A DNA stretch of 64,000 nt from Thalassia testudinum (lineage: Eukaryota > Streptophyta > Magnoliopsida > Alismatales > Hydrocharitaceae): assembly GCA_037157565.1 (NCBI GenBank), contig JAZHRO010000012.1, positions 2,568,501 through 2,632,500 of the forward strand. The letters are read 5' to 3'. Position 1 is the stretch's first letter; each line of letters starts with the position of its first letter. Made by a program: the position numbers and the translations under genes. Under the pieces are notes generated by a model, which had not been told where the DNA came from, searched no databases, and was given only the letters and a program-made list of their open reading frames with translations. This document shows, piece by piece, positions 43,591 through 55,475 of the stretch.

Positions 43591-44990
43591 CTAAGGCTCC
43601 TCAAGCCATAGTGTGTCCAAAACCTGGCCATCTGAAAGAGTAATATACGGTTTAAGTCGCTGGCCATTTACTTTAAAGTTTGCACCTGAAATAGGGTTCC
43701 TGATCTCTACAGCTCCATGAGGGAAGGTATTGATAACAATGTATCGCCCATCCCAATGGGACTTGAGCTTTTCAGGAAATAATTTAAGTCTAGAATTGAA
43801 AAGCCAGACCCACTGGTTGGGCTCAAAAGTCTTTCTAATGATGTGCTTGTCATGGAAGACTTTTGTACGTTGCTTGTAAACTTGAGAAGTTTCATAAGCT
43901 TTATTACGAAGCTCCTCAAGCTCACTTAATTCTAACATACGTGCTTTTCCCGCTTTATCCAGATTTAAGTTAATGTTTTTAATGGCCCAATAAGCTTTAT
44001 GTTGGATTTCAACGGGAAGGTGGCACGCTTTTTCGTAGACAAGACGGAAAGGAGACATGCCCAAGGGAGTCTTATATGCAGTTCTGTAGGCCCAAAGTGC
44101 GTCATTTAGTATTTTATACCAATCTTTCCGATCAGGCCTGACAGTTTTTTCTAAAATTCACTTAATCACCCTATTAGACACTTCAACTTGTCCACTCGTT
44201 TGGGGATGATAAGGTGTGGCTATCATGTGGTTGACTCCCAAATTTTGGAGTAGTCTTGTGAAGTGTACATTCTTAAAGTGAGGTCCTCCATCACTTATGA
44301 TCATCCTTGGGCACCCATACTGAGAACTGATATTAGCCTTAACAAAGCCTAAGACCACGGAATGGTCATTGGTTCACGTGGGGATGGCTTCTATCCATTT
44401 TGATACATAGTCAACAGCCACAAGGATGTATTCATATCCGAAGGACACATGAAAGGGACCCATGAAGTCAATGCCCCAAATATCAAAAATTTCAATAGGG
44501 AGGATAGGTTGTTGGAGCATCTCATCCCTTTTTCCAATGGTTCCCGTCTGCTGGCAACGTAGACATGCGCCCACGTACGTATGTGCATCTCGGAATAATG
44601 CGGGCCACCAAAAACTAGACTGAAGAACCTTATGAGTAGTCTTCTTCCCACTAAAATGTCTCCGACAGTGGAGGTCATGGTAGAAACTCAGAACACTTCT
44701 TTGTTCCTCATCAGGGACGCAACAGCAAAACAGCTGGTCAGGGCCTATTCTAAAAAGCTCGGGTTCCTCCCAGTGATAAAATTTAGCGTTGGCGAGAAAT
44801 CTGTCTCACTTCTGCTTGTCCTAAGTACTGGGGGTGATGCCCGTGACCAGATAGTTCACTATGTCAGCGAACCAAGGAGTTTTAGCTTCCACAGCCATTA
44901 GAGACTCATCAGGGAAAGTATCTTGAATACCGCCAGCAGGGTTTGATGCCTCAATAGGGATCCTAGACAAATGGTCTGCTACCACATTCT
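43591..44990 (-). pseudogene. pol: Integrase of C
   Basis: Reads from [14 protein letters not shown] (about 44990) through the zinc domain (HCRRHF..., CLRCQQTG near 44560), catalytic [10 protein letters not shown] (Asp, about 44480), ISDGGPHF (Asp, about 44300) and [13 protein letters not shown] (Glu, about 44180). The C-terminal region [20 protein letters not shown] and [16 protein letters not shown] ends LWLEEP at 43591. It stays in one frame with stops at about 44821, 44374 and 44158. By motif conservation this is the best preserved Athila-type integrase in the window, but it is still broken. Confidence 0.9.
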
Positions 44991-45400
44991 CAACTCCTTT
45001 CTTGTCTTTAATTTCCAGGTCAAATTCTTGGAGTAGCAGAATCCAACGAATTAGGCGAGGTTTGGTGTCCTTTTTAGCCAGAAGATGCTTAAGGGCTGAA
45101 TGATCAGTGAACACCACAACCTTGGATCCCAAAAGATAAGGCTGAAACTTTTCCAAAGCAAATACTACAGCAAGTAATTCCTTTTTAGTGAGTGTGTAGT
45201 TTTGCTGAGGATTCGTAAGGGTCTTGCTGGCATAATGCAGCACATGAGGTTTGCCATCAACCCTTTGACCTAAGACCGCTCCCACTGCAAAATCAGAAGC
45301 ATCGCACATAAGCTCAAACGGGAGGGTCCAATCTGGTGCTTGGAGAATCGGTGCGGTATGAGGGCTTTCTTCAAAGCTTGGAAAGCCTCGCCACATCTAT
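44991..45400 (-). pseudogene. pol: RNase H region of C
   Basis: [15 protein letters not shown] (Asp), [18 protein letters not shown] (Glu), [21 protein letters not shown] (Asp), [14 protein letters not shown]. It is in a frame different from the RT upstream, so a frameshift lies near 45400-45515 (RT/RH junction). Confidence 0.88.
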
Positions 45401-46613
45401 CATCAAAATCGAAGGAGACATCCTTTGTTAACAGGTCGCAGAGTGGCTTAGAGATTTTACTGAAGTCTCTAATGAAGCGCCTATAAAATCCAGCATGGCT
45501 AAGGAAAGATCTAACCTAACGAACATTGGCAGGCAATGGAAGCTTAGAGATGGAATCGATTTTTGCGGTGTCCACCTCTAATCCTCTCTCGGAAACTATA
45601 TGCCCTAACACAATGCCCTGCTGGACCATAAAGTGGCTTTTCTCCCAACTAAGCACCAGCTTTGCCTCTTCGCAACGAGTTAAGACTTTATCAAGGTGCG
45701 AAAGGCATAGGTCAAACGATGAGCCATCAATGGAGAAGTCATCCATGAAAATTTCAACAAACTCGTCGATCATATTAGAAAAGATAGCCATCATACAACA
45801 TTGGAAAGTGGCAGGAGCATTACATAACCCGAATGGCATTCGGCGGAACGCAAAAGTGCCATAAGGACTCGTGAAGGTGGTACCCTCCTGATCATCAGGA
45901 AAAATGACTATCTGATTGTACCCAGAGTACCCGTCAAGAAAACAAAAGTAGTTGTTCCCTGCCAATCGTTCCAAAATTTGGTCGATAAACAGTAAGGGGA
46001 AATGGTATTTCTGGGTAGCCGTGTTTAAATGGCGGTAATCAATGCAGACCCTCCAACCAGTTGAGGGTCTAGTGGTCACCAGTTCTCCTTGGTCATTCTC
46101 CTCCACAGTGATTCCTGCCTTTTTCAGAACTACATGAATCGGACTGACCCATTTACTATCTGAAATGGGCTAGATAATCCTTGCATCCAGCCATTTCAGA
46201 ATCTCCTTTTTAACAACCTCCTACATATTTGGATTGAGCCTTCTTTGCATGTCTAGGAAAGGCTTCACAGACTCATCCGTGTATATATGATGCATGCAAA
46301 GAGAGGGATCAATACCCTTAATATCAGCAATTGTCCAGGCAATTGCTTCCTTGTGCCTTTGTAAACACTCAAGCAGAGCTCCCTCCTGCAATTTAGATAA
46401 TGCAGACGAGATAATAACAGGGAGCGTGTTATTAGGTCCAAGGAAAGCATATTTCAATGTGCTCAGGAGGGTTTTCAACTCCAATTCAGGAGCCTTTTGG
46501 ATTGAGGGTTTTAGTTGAGATGTCCCCACCTCAGGCAGCGGATCTACCTTCACAGTCCAGGGTGGGGACAAAGACTCAGTGTGTACCCCCAGCAGCTCTT
46601 CCAGTTCAGGCAT
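45401..46613 (-). pseudogene. pol: RT of element C
   Basis: LKYAFLGPNNTLPVIIS, AIAWTIADIKGIDPSLCMHH, FLDMQRRLNPNM then stop (about 46219), VSPIHVVLKKAGITV, WRVCIDYRHLNTATQKYHF, FCFLDGYSGYNQIVIF (catalytic Asp), RRMPFGLCNAPATFQCC, FMDDFSIDG (catalytic DD), [20 protein letters not shown], then a stop after LPLPANVR (about 45516). All three catalytic aspartates are kept. The spacer 46614-46708 links to PR in another frame. Confidence 0.9.
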
Positions 46614-46708
46614 TTTCCTTTCAGTTTCCTTAATAATCGAGGGATGGTCCTGAGATATGACCTTTTGAAGGGGATCTCTACATAAGAGTGCTGGAGTAGT
46701 CTCTTCAA

Positions 46709-47436
46709 TTATTTCATCAATGACCTCAATCTGAGAACAATCTTCAATCCGGGTTGCTTGTAAGTATCAAAAACATTCAACCGGATCTTCTTGTTCCTAA
46801 AGCCCATTTTAAGTGCCCCAGATCTACAATTTATAGAGGCATTGGCTGTGGCAAAAAAGGGGCATCCCAGAATAATGGACGGCTTTGTGGGCTTATTAGA
46901 TGGGTCAGTATCAAGTACCAGAAAGTCAACGGGGAAGAAGAAATCCTCCACTCTCACAAGGACATCTTCCAACAATCCCCGCGATGCCTTAAGTGATCTG
47001 TCTGCAACCTGGAGGATTACTGGACAAGGCTTCAGCTTTCCTCCTCCCAAAAGGTCATAGACAGAGCTCGGTAGAATGTTTACCCCCGCACCCAGATCGA
47101 GCAGAGCCTCGTCAATGTGTTGGTTACCTATAACCACTGAAATATACGGGGCCCCTGGGTCTTTCATTTTGGGGGGTGTTCCATGCTGAAGAACCGAGCT
47201 AACATGGTCAGGCAGGATGACCTTGGTTTGGACCTGTTTCCTAGATCGACGCTTCTAGGTGCACAGGTCCTTCAGAAACTTGGCAAAGGACGGAATTTGT
47301 TTAATCGCTTCCAACAGAGGCAAGTTAATCTAGACTTGCCTAAAAGTATCCATAATCTCTTCCGTCCTATCCTTGGCTCCAGACGAGCCAACAGAAGATT
47401 CCCCAGGAGCAGATAGACGCTCTAGATAGGGCACCC
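46709..47436 (-). pseudogene. pro: Protease region of C
   Basis: Begins in the gag-PR linker (LLEAIKQIPSFAKFLKDLCT), then PPKMKDPGAPYISVVIGN, active site EALLDLGAGVNILPSSVY (about 47100), VADRSLKASRGLLEDVLVRV, FFFPVDFLVLDTD, IILGCPFFATANASINC. The D-L-G motif is intact. Frame differs from gag, so one frameshift lies near 47437. Confidence 0.88.
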
Positions 47437-49038
47437 TCAGCTTCTGGGTAGAGGGGTCGTCATGGTGGGAAAGGGGTTGTGGATGACATCCTCATTGTGG
47501 GTGATTTTTTGTGAGGGAGAGTGGTGTGGCTCTTCCTTGGGTGAGATGGAAGTCGGGTCAGGTGTGAAAGGGGAATTCTGAGATGTAACCGTAGGAGTGT
47601 TATCAGGCTTGTCAATCTTTTTTCCACTCCTCAACATGGTCACTGCTTGGGCGTGCTCCTTGAATACAACCCCCTTGCCCTTAGGGTTCTCCTCAGAAGA
47701 GCTAGGCAGCTTCCCTGGATCACGTTGCCTAACTGCCTCAGTAAGATGACCAATTTGGGATTGCATATCAGTAATCATCTTATTCTGAGATTGGATGACC
47801 ATATTCTGATGCTCTTGCATTGCTTTCATCATGGCCTTCAGTTCATCCATCTCAGAGGGCTTATTCGGAGGAGGGTTTTCATAAGAAGGTTGGTATGTGG
47901 GCAGGGGAGGTAAGGGTCTTGTATTCCCTAAGTTAGAAGCATCAGCTTGCTTTCAAGAGAAGTTTGGATGGTTCCGCCACCCTGGATTATAAGTGTTGGA
48001 GTAAGGGTTATTGCGAGGGGGGCGGAAACCCTGGGCCACGTTCAAGTCGGCCTGAATCAACTCAGGGAATTGGTTTGCCTGATGGCACTCCGCAGTGGCG
48101 TGCGTTGTGCTTTGGCAAAAGGAGCATTCTCTTGAAGCCTGAAAAATAGAGGCATCTTGCGGGTTCATGCTAGGGTTTTCTAAAAGCCTATCAAAGTTTT
48201 TATTCAATAGTTGAATCTGATAAGCCAAATCCTGAGAAGCCCCAGCTTCATGGGCCTCTATCTTCCTCTGCAAGATTGATGGTTTTCTTTCTTGATATGC
48301 AGAGGATAGATGTATGGAGTTGTCACTTAAAGTTTCAAATAATGCCCAGGCTTCATCCTCAGTTCTGGTCATGAAGGTTCCTGCACAGGCTGCATCAATG
48401 GTTTGCCTATGTCTTTCAGATAATCCATTATAGAACCTTTCGACCAACTGGCATCTTGGCACTTGATGGTGGTGGCATAACCTAAGAAGGTCATTAAAGC
48501 GCTCCCAAGTCTCATGAAATTGCTCCCCTTCCTGTTGAGTAAAACCCATAATCTCTCTTCTGTAATGGTTGGTTTTACTCATAGGAAAATACTTTTTTAA
48601 AAATTCTCCCTTAAGGGTAGCCCAATCATTTACCCTTGCATCGAGGGTATGATACCAGTGCTTGGCCTTATCCTTTAGGGAGAAAGGAAATAGAGCCCTC
48701 ATCAGGGCTTTATCAGTAAAGCCCTGGAGCTTCACCGTGGAACAGACCTTGGTGAATTCCTCCAAATGCCGATGGGGGTCCTCCCTAGTAGTACCATAAA
48801 AAGAGGGCAATAAAGATATGGTACTGCTCTTGATCTCATACGGATTATCCCCTTCCGGTCGTCTTAGTGCTTGTGCAGGTTGGTTGGTAGGAATAAAATA
48901 GTCCCTTAGAGTCCTTTGTTGATTTGCACCTTGCTTAGCCATTTCTTCTCTTTCTTCTCCTAGGTGAGCTCTCCTAAGAATTCTCTCAGGCTCAGGATCA
49001 AACACTAGACTACCCTCAAGAGAGCGTCTACCAAGCAT
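47437..49038 (-). pseudogene. gag: gag of element C (nearly intact; one internal stop)
   Basis: Start chosen at the Met of MLGRRSLEGSL (49038), as in A and B. Core: SSTISLLPSFYGTTREDP, ALFPFSLKDKAKHWYHTL, FTQQEGEQFHETWERFNDLL, VPRCQLVERFYNGL. A CCHC zinc knuckle CSFCQSTTHATAEC (C-X2-C-X4-H-X4-C) follows near 48105-48150, then NNPYSNTYNPGWRNHPNFS, a stop at 47953-47955 and, in the same frame, a coiled-coil-like segment (MDELKAMMKAMQEHQNMVIQ) and a lysine/proline-rich tail to 47437. It is the most complete Gag here. Confidence 0.9.
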
Positions 49039-49829
49039 ACAAAACACAATTCAAAATTTTTTATTGAGTAAGTCAAACCTCCACTCCAAAGATAAGTCAA
49101 AAGATCAAGACTTATCCCTCCGTTCCCACGTAAGTGGTATAAGAGGGGTGTGGACTTGAAATCTTAACCTTCTTTATTGTGGATGTTGAATTAGTTAATA
49201 TAAATGGCCAAACAAGTTTTTCATTGCAATTATGTGCCTTAATTCAACCTTCGAGTGCCCTAGGACCTATACTTTGCTTGGATGATACTCCCAGGTGATC
49301 AAGTGAGAAGTTACTCCAAGGACGAACAAAGGGATGCAAGTAGGGCGAAGCCTTCCTTTGAGGCGATGTGTATGCGGTGCCCCTTAGCTACCCTTTTGTT
49401 CCTTTAAGGGGTGTCCCCCTCCGTGGAGTATCAAAACACTTGATCAAAAGATAGTATCACCACCACCACAAAGCACAATAGGAGGGTCTACACCGATAAA
49501 GAGATCGGTGCCTATAGCCTTAAGGGATCGAGCCTTAGTGCGGTGCCTAATGTGCACGCTCAGTGTTAAGAGTGTGCAACACACCGCAAATCTTTGTAAT
49601 TTCTTTTGAAATCGCAGACAAGTCCCTTAGAATCAGATCAAATGTGAATTGCTTTTAGGGTTGAATCTGATTATTAGTTCTACTTTTAGTTATGTGACCA
49701 CTGAATTAGTAAATTCAAACAACTTGGTGGTCTTGAATTTAAATTTGAATGCAAATGCGTGAACAGAAGCTGGATGCAAAAGTTAGAAAGATATACCTGT
49801 CTCCAGCAATCTTCGTGCTAATATGCTTG
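49039..49829 (-). other. Leader of C (interrupted by E)
   Basis: Non-coding, matching H's leader (38130-38760). Truncated at 49829 by E's LTR; the probable TSD of E is GCTTG (49825-49829), second copy outside the window. Confidence 0.75.
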
Positions 49830-52507
49830 TGTTACGAACGCGCGCTCCAGACGTCTTTTAAGACGTTTGGGAGGTGGCCCAGACGTCGTACCAGACGTCG
49901 GACCAGACGTCTGGGATCATTTCCAGACGTCTGGAAATCGGTTATTTTTTACACACGCGGGTCGTCTGCGTGCTTGAGCACGCAGACCTGCGAAATTCCC
50001 TCTCGCTCTCTTTTTTCCCTCTCCCTCCTGCGCCTTTGCCGCGCCCTCTCTCTCCTCCTCGCGTGGCCTTAAAAGGCCATGCCTCTCCCTCACTTCTGTC
50101 ACCTCCGCCTCCTTCCTTTCTCCTTCCAGCCAGTGAGCGCAAGAATGCAGCGGTAGCGGCAGCCGTGGTGCGCATGGGAGAGGCGCTCGGCCGTGAGGGT
50201 GAGCTCGCCGGGGCTGCCAGGGCCGGCCGGCGGGGGGCGCAGTGGGTGCGGGACGATGCGGAGGGACTGCTGCGGCTTGAGCAGCAGGCGCACAAGGCGC
50301 GGTACGGTCGGGCGTCGCGAGCAGAGGGCGAGTGGCGCCCTGGTTCTGGAAAATTTTCCAGAATCAGACGTCTGTGCTTCTAGCCAGACGACGGGAATGA
50401 TGTCTGGAAGACTGTCCAGACGTCTGGAAGGTGAGTTTTTCCGTCTTCTTCCTTCCTGTCATCTGACCGTCCTGAGAGAGAGAGATGGGTGCGCGCAGGT
50501 TCGGTGATTCGCCATCCAACGTGAATCAGACGTCTAGCTGTAGGACCAGACAACGAGAGCGACATCCAGACGTCCGGGGTGACCATCGGACCTCTGGGAA
50601 CTAGGCCAGATGCCCCCGCAGGCTTCTGGACGTCTGAGAGACCACACAGAGCAAGGTAATTCCCTGATCCACTTTTTAAGACGTCTGGAAGGAGCTCCAG
50701 ACGTCTGATTTTGCACTGTTTCACCGTTTTCGACCCGTTTAGGGCCCGTTCGGGTTCCGTTTTTCGTGTTTCGAGTTGCGTTCTTTTCGGAATTAACTCC
50801 TCTACCCGTCTACAGTAGCTATACACTATTTTGAGACACTGCTTGTGTTTGATCCTTGTGATAGCACCCTGTTCCGTTGCAGTCTCGGGGGTCGCGGAGG
50901 CAAGCTGGATTCCCGACCACGCCCCCATTACTCCCGTTGTACCTGGTAGAGTGGCTTTTAAGTTATTAATATATTCTGTTAAATTATGGAAGCATAAATA
51001 GAACCTAGGACATTGCATGAATCTTAGGAATGAGAAATAGATTGAATGATAGATCCTAGGTGTTGCATGAATCCTAAGGCTGGAAAACTAGATTGTATGA
51101 TAGATCCTAGGATATGGCATGAATCCTAGGATGGGAAAACTAGTGGAATGTATGAATACTGCAGTCTTGGAAAAATGGAAAGGGATATAAAGCTGCCTGT
51201 AATTTGAATTAACAGCTGCCTGTTATGAATAAATAAACGTGATTGAGAACATGGATTGTAAGAACGTGAAACTGGAAAGTGAAACCTAGATGTTCTGAGT
51301 TAAAAGAGCTGGAACCCCACGGGGAATTAGGAGTGGAACTCCTGGGAAGAGAAAGGAATGGAACTGAGAAAGAAAGATGTAGTTGTGTGCTGTCTCTTGG
51401 GTACGTAGTACCAAGGGAAGTACCTGTACCTGTTTAGTGCAGAGTGGGGCCAGCCACCCCAGGGACCTGGGGTTAGGACCAGCCACTCTGTACCGACTTG
51501 CTGGCCCTCGGGTACGTAGTACTGAGGAGAGCTACTAGTGTAGGGAGGGCACTAGCTACCCCACGGGCCCCGGGGTTCTACTAGCCTCCTACACCGACTT
51601 GTTAGGCCCACTGGGGCAAACCAGGGTAGTCAGGCGAGGGTGCGCGGACTGTGGAGGGGCAAGGCCCCTGTTTGGTTACTGTGGAGGGGTTGGACCCCTG
51701 TTACTGAGAGGGCTATGCCCTGGACTGGTTCCGTGCTGTGCTTTGGGCGCACCCGTTAACGGAAACGACTAACCGCGTGCCAGTGCGGGTTGGCTACCTG
51801 TGCGTTTATCGCGCGTGTCGTAGTCACCGTTACGTGTGTCTGTGACCTTGGGGTGGTTGACTGAGGGTAGGATCACCATGGGTGACTCTCCCGGCCAGGA
51901 GAGCACCACGTGCTACTTCTACATTTTGGAAAAGACTCCAATCAAGATCGTTCCCACGAGGAACATTCGAGATCAAGTAAAAGATCGGAGAAATAAATGA
52001 AATAGTGAGACAATTGAAAGACGTAAATAAAGAAAGTAACAGAACATAACAGCTACTATACACTCTACTGTTTCTTGAGTTTTAGTTGCCACTCTACTCA
52101 GCGTTTTGCTGACGTGTTACACTCGTTACCTTTCAGGACCAGGTGTTGAGCAGCCAGGGTCAGCGGCTGCATAGGACGCTGGGCCGAGTAGGGTCCAGTA
52201 GAGTTACCACTATTCTCTTGTACCTCTTTTTGTTTCCACTGTAGTGAGTAGTTCTTGTTTCTGCTGTACTTTTCTTTACCTGCAGTTCATATTATGTTAT
52301 GAATGTTGTTCTACTGTTGTGGTGGTATATACTGTAGTGGTTTCTTTCCTTACTGCTGTATTTTCTTACTGTTAGTTATATTCATGCTGAATGTGGTTTA
52401 TTTTACTGCTCTTTTGGTTACTTCCTCGTTGGACGACTAGGTCTTGGGATTAGTCGAGTCGGTCCGGTTCTCGTGTCTCGTAGGGACTCGGGAATCGGGT
52501 CGTTACA
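49830..52507 (+). repeat. 5' LTR of element E
   Basis: 2678 bp, TGTTACGAAC...GGGTCGTTACA. Holds CCAGACGTCTGG palindromes (49848-49933 and 50365-50710), a TATA-like GGCCTTAAAAGGCC (50065-50078), two tandem 111-bp units with GGGTACGTAGTAC (51399-51610) and the AATGTGG...TTACA end. ORFs inside are GC-rich artefacts. Confidence 0.92.
50065..50078 (+). promoter_or_regulatory. TATA-like element in a GGCCTT/AAGGCC inverted repeat
   Basis: GGCCTTAAAAGGCC after CT-rich sequence; kept in F (14839-14853). Likely core promoter by position and conservation. Confidence 0.5.
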
Positions 52508-52510
52508 AGA

Positions 52511-52522
52511 TGGTATCAGAGC
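52511..52522 (+). promoter_or_regulatory. Primer binding site of E (initiator tRNA-Met type)
   Basis: TGGTATCAGAGC, three bases after the LTR, the classic Ty3/copia initiator-Met primer site; continues AAGG. Confidence 0.92.
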
Positions 52523-52687
52523 AAGGTCGTCCCGAGAAGTGAATCAACTGACTGGAAAATAACCAATTCACATGTTTATAACTAGAGTAGCCACCACAAC
52601 ATATCTCTTGACATGAGCTCTTAGAAGTTTCGTTAGGTACCGTCTGTTTTGACGTTTTTCATTTTGTTTCGCGTCTCCTTGCAGGAG

Positions 52688-53910
52688 ATGCCTCGTCGCG
52701 GGACTGGCGAGACTGGCCGCGGGCGCGGCCGAGGACAAGGTCGGTGAGGTGGACGTGCCGTTGTTGACGTCTCGATGGACCAGCCACCACTCCTGGGCAT
52801 CCAGGCCCAGGACCTCGCCCGGCTGATACGGGACATTGTACGAGAGGAGCTCCACCCACCGCCCCAAGCGCCTCCTCCTGGGGTTACAGAGGGGGAGTCC
52901 TCTGTGGGACCAAGCGACGGACATGGTGCTAGACACGAGGGAGGGGATGGGCCGCTGCTGCCCCCACCTTCCTCCGACACTTCTGTACAAGAGGCACCTT
53001 CGCCTGGAGGTGCACCAGCACCTCCCCTACGGTGCCACTTTGAGCTTTCCGGGCAGTTCCGGAAGCTAAAGCCCCCCTCTTTCAAGGGGGATGAGGACCC
53101 GACCGAGGCAGAGGACTGGCTTGAGCAGCTGGAGAAGATCTTCGACACCCTTCAGCCCCCGGTGGAGTGCCGCGTGGCCTTTGCCACATACCAGCTGGAG
53201 AGTGCGGCACATAGGTGGTGGAAGGCGGTCCGGGGACAGGAGAGGGACGAGCCGACGTGGGACCAGTTCGTCACCCGCTTCTGCGAGTAGTACTTTCCCC
53301 AGACGTGGCAGGACCAGAGGAGGCGGGAGTTCCACACTCTCCGCCAAGGGACGATGACTGTGAGCGCGTACCGCACGCGTTTCTTGGAGCTGTCCCACTT
53401 TGCAGCGACAGCGGTAGCCACTGAGGAGGAGCGCCTTTGGAGGTTCACCGAGGGGCTCCGGCCTGCGATCCAGGGGTATGTCAAACCCCTGAAGCTGCCT
53501 ACGTTTTCGCGGGTGGTAGAGGCAGCTATGACTTACGAGGAGACCAACCCGTCCCCGCGAGACACTGACGGCGGGCGGAAGAGGCCCTTCCAGCCTGACT
53601 TCTCACAGGGCCGGCGAGAACGGAGACACGTGGCGTCCGCAGGAGAGCCGTCACGTTGTGCAGGGCCATCAGTGGCCTTTGGGGGCCCTCGACAGGGGCC
53701 AGTCGCCAGCACCGGACCCCCGCCTAGCCGATAGTAGGGACCCACTGAGGGTGGGAGTTAGGTTCCCCTCTGTTACTAGTGTGGCCAGCCGGGCCACATC
53801 AGGAGGGACTGCCCGTCTAGGGCAGGAGGTCAGCAGATACTTCCCGCGCAGAGCACTGGAGGGCACGTAGGAGGCCGCAGTTCCCAGGCGCGAGGAGGAG
53901 GACAGCAGTC
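52688..53910 (+). pseudogene. gag: gag of element E
   Basis: Start at 52688 (MPRRGTGETGRGRGRG), in frame with the longer open stretch from 52775. Core: FRKLKPPSFKGDEDPTEAED, WLEQLEKIFDTL, HRWWKAVRGQERDEPTWDQF, EFHTLRQGTMTVSAYRTRFL, a retrotrans_gag domain. The zinc knuckle (53771-53812) reads C-Y-stop-C-GQPG-H-IRRD-C. Stops: TGA 52745-52747 (CGA type), TAG 53288-53290, TAG 53732-53734, TAG 53777-53779 inside the knuckle. A frameshift separates it from pol. Confidence 0.88.
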
Positions 53911-55475
53911 GTGAGGAGGGTACCGGCCAACACCTACCGTCTGACGCAGAGTGTGGCTGCTTCGTCCGCACCTAGAGCTGAGGGGCGTATCAACCCCCTA
54001 ACACACAGGGATGCCAGAGCTTCGGGATCGGTGGTAGCAGGTATGGTTTCAGTTTCCGGCAGACTCGTTTACATGCTTTTCGATTCCGACGCTACGCACT
54101 CGTTTGTCGCAGCCAGTTTCGTAGTTAGTTTGGACCAGGATTATACACTATTAGAGAATCCATTCGTAATCAGAGGTCCGAGTGGTCAGCTGTTTGTAGC
54201 TGAGGAGGTGTACACGGATTGCGAGGTCAGCGTCGGGGGACATAGCCTGCCAGCTGACCTGATTATGATACAGATGGAGGACTTTGGAGTGATTCTGGGG
54301 ATGGATTGGCTGTCCGCTTACCATACCTTGGTGGACTGTTTTGAGAGGAAGATTGTCTTCTCCATTCCGGAGATGCCTTCTTTCGAGTTTCACGGACAGC
54401 CAGTGGACGGAGGTTTCAGGTGCATTTCGGCACTTCGGGCGGCGAGACTTTTGCGCCAGGGGTGTGAGGGCTTCCTAGCTTATGTGGTGGCAGAGCCCAG
54501 CCCTGTGGCAGACTTCCAGAGCATCCCGGTGGTCAGAGAGTACCCTGACGTGTTTCCAGACGAGTTACCAGGACTACCGCCCGAGCGTGAGATCGAGTTT
54601 GAGATCTCACTAGTACCGGGGACCAGCCCCATCTCCACCGCGCCATACCGGATGGCTCCGCTTGAGCTGCGAGAGCTCAAGTCCCAGTTGCAGGACCTTT
54701 TGGAGAAAGGTTTCATGAGGCCCAGTGCGTCTCCATGGGGAGCCCCAGTACTGTTTGTGAAGAAGAAGGATGGGACCTTACGCCTTTGTGTGGACTATCG
54801 ACAGCTGAATAGGGTCACCATCAAGAACAGATATCCGCTGCCGAGGATCGACGACTTATTTGACCAGTTGCGGGGTGCCACGGTGTTTTCCAAGATCGAT
54901 TTGAGGTCTGGATACCACCAGTTGAGGATCAGGGAGACCGACGTCTCCAAGATAGCTTTCCGCACCCGGTATGGACACTACGAGTTTTTGGTCATGCCGT
55001 TTGGGCTGACCAATGCCCCCGCTGCTTTCATGGACCTGATGAACCAGGTGTTTAGACCGTACTTGGACCAGTTCGTGGTGGTTTTCATAGATGATGTACT
55101 CATCTATTCTAGAGATCAGACGCAGCACGGACAGCACTTGCGGATGGTTCTGGACACTCTGAGACTACGCAGGCTGTACGCCAAATACAGCAAGTGCGAG
55201 TTCTGGTTGAGGGAGGTGACCTTCTTGGGTCATGTGATCTCTGGAGACGGCTTGGCGGTGGACCTAGCCAAGGTCGAGGCAGTGCTCAGGTGGGAGAGAC
55301 CACGTTCAGTCACTGAGATTCGTAGTTTCCTGGGACTGGCAGGCTACTACAGATGATTCATTAGAGGATTTTCACAGATTGCGCGTCCTATGACACAGTT
55401 GACCCGGAAGGACGTGCCTTTCTCTTGGACAGATGCCTGTGAGGCGTGTTTTCTGGAGCTGAAGGAGAGGTTGAC
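53911..55475 (+). pseudogene. pol: pol of element E: PR, RT and start of RNase H (truncated)
   Basis: [26 protein letters not shown], where the family active site is D-S-G; here the glycine is Asp (54082-54105), so PR is inactive. Then [20 protein letters not shown] and [57 protein letters not shown] (Asp), [28 protein letters not shown] (catalytic DD, about 55085), FLGLAGYYR, stop TGA at 55354-55356 (CGA type), FIRGFSQIARPM, WTDACEACFLELKERLT. Ends at D. The RT is typical of Tekay/Del chromoviruses; its chromodomain, if any, is outside. Confidence 0.92.

Larger units (their letters stand above)
40272..49829 (-). mobile_element. Element C: Athila-like retrotransposon in H's 5' LTR (5' LTR outside window)
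   Basis: Read right to left: leader (49829-49039), gag, PR, RT, RH, INT, spacer, PPT, 3' LTR (42027-40272). The leader is split by element E at 49829/49830, so the primer site and 5' LTR lie beyond the window. Its leader and LTR end resemble H's, so C and H are related families; C could have supplied proteins to H-type elements. Confidence 0.9.
49830..55475 (+). mobile_element. Element E: Tekay/Del-like chromovirus, 5' half (cut by D)
   Basis: Plus-strand LTR (49830-52507), initiator-Met primer site, gag with CCHC knuckle, PR and RT of chromovirus type (FIDDVLIYS), broken off in RNase H at TTGAC (55471-55475) by element D. The rest lies beyond the window. F (14298-16188) is a rearranged relative. 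Confidence 0.92.
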
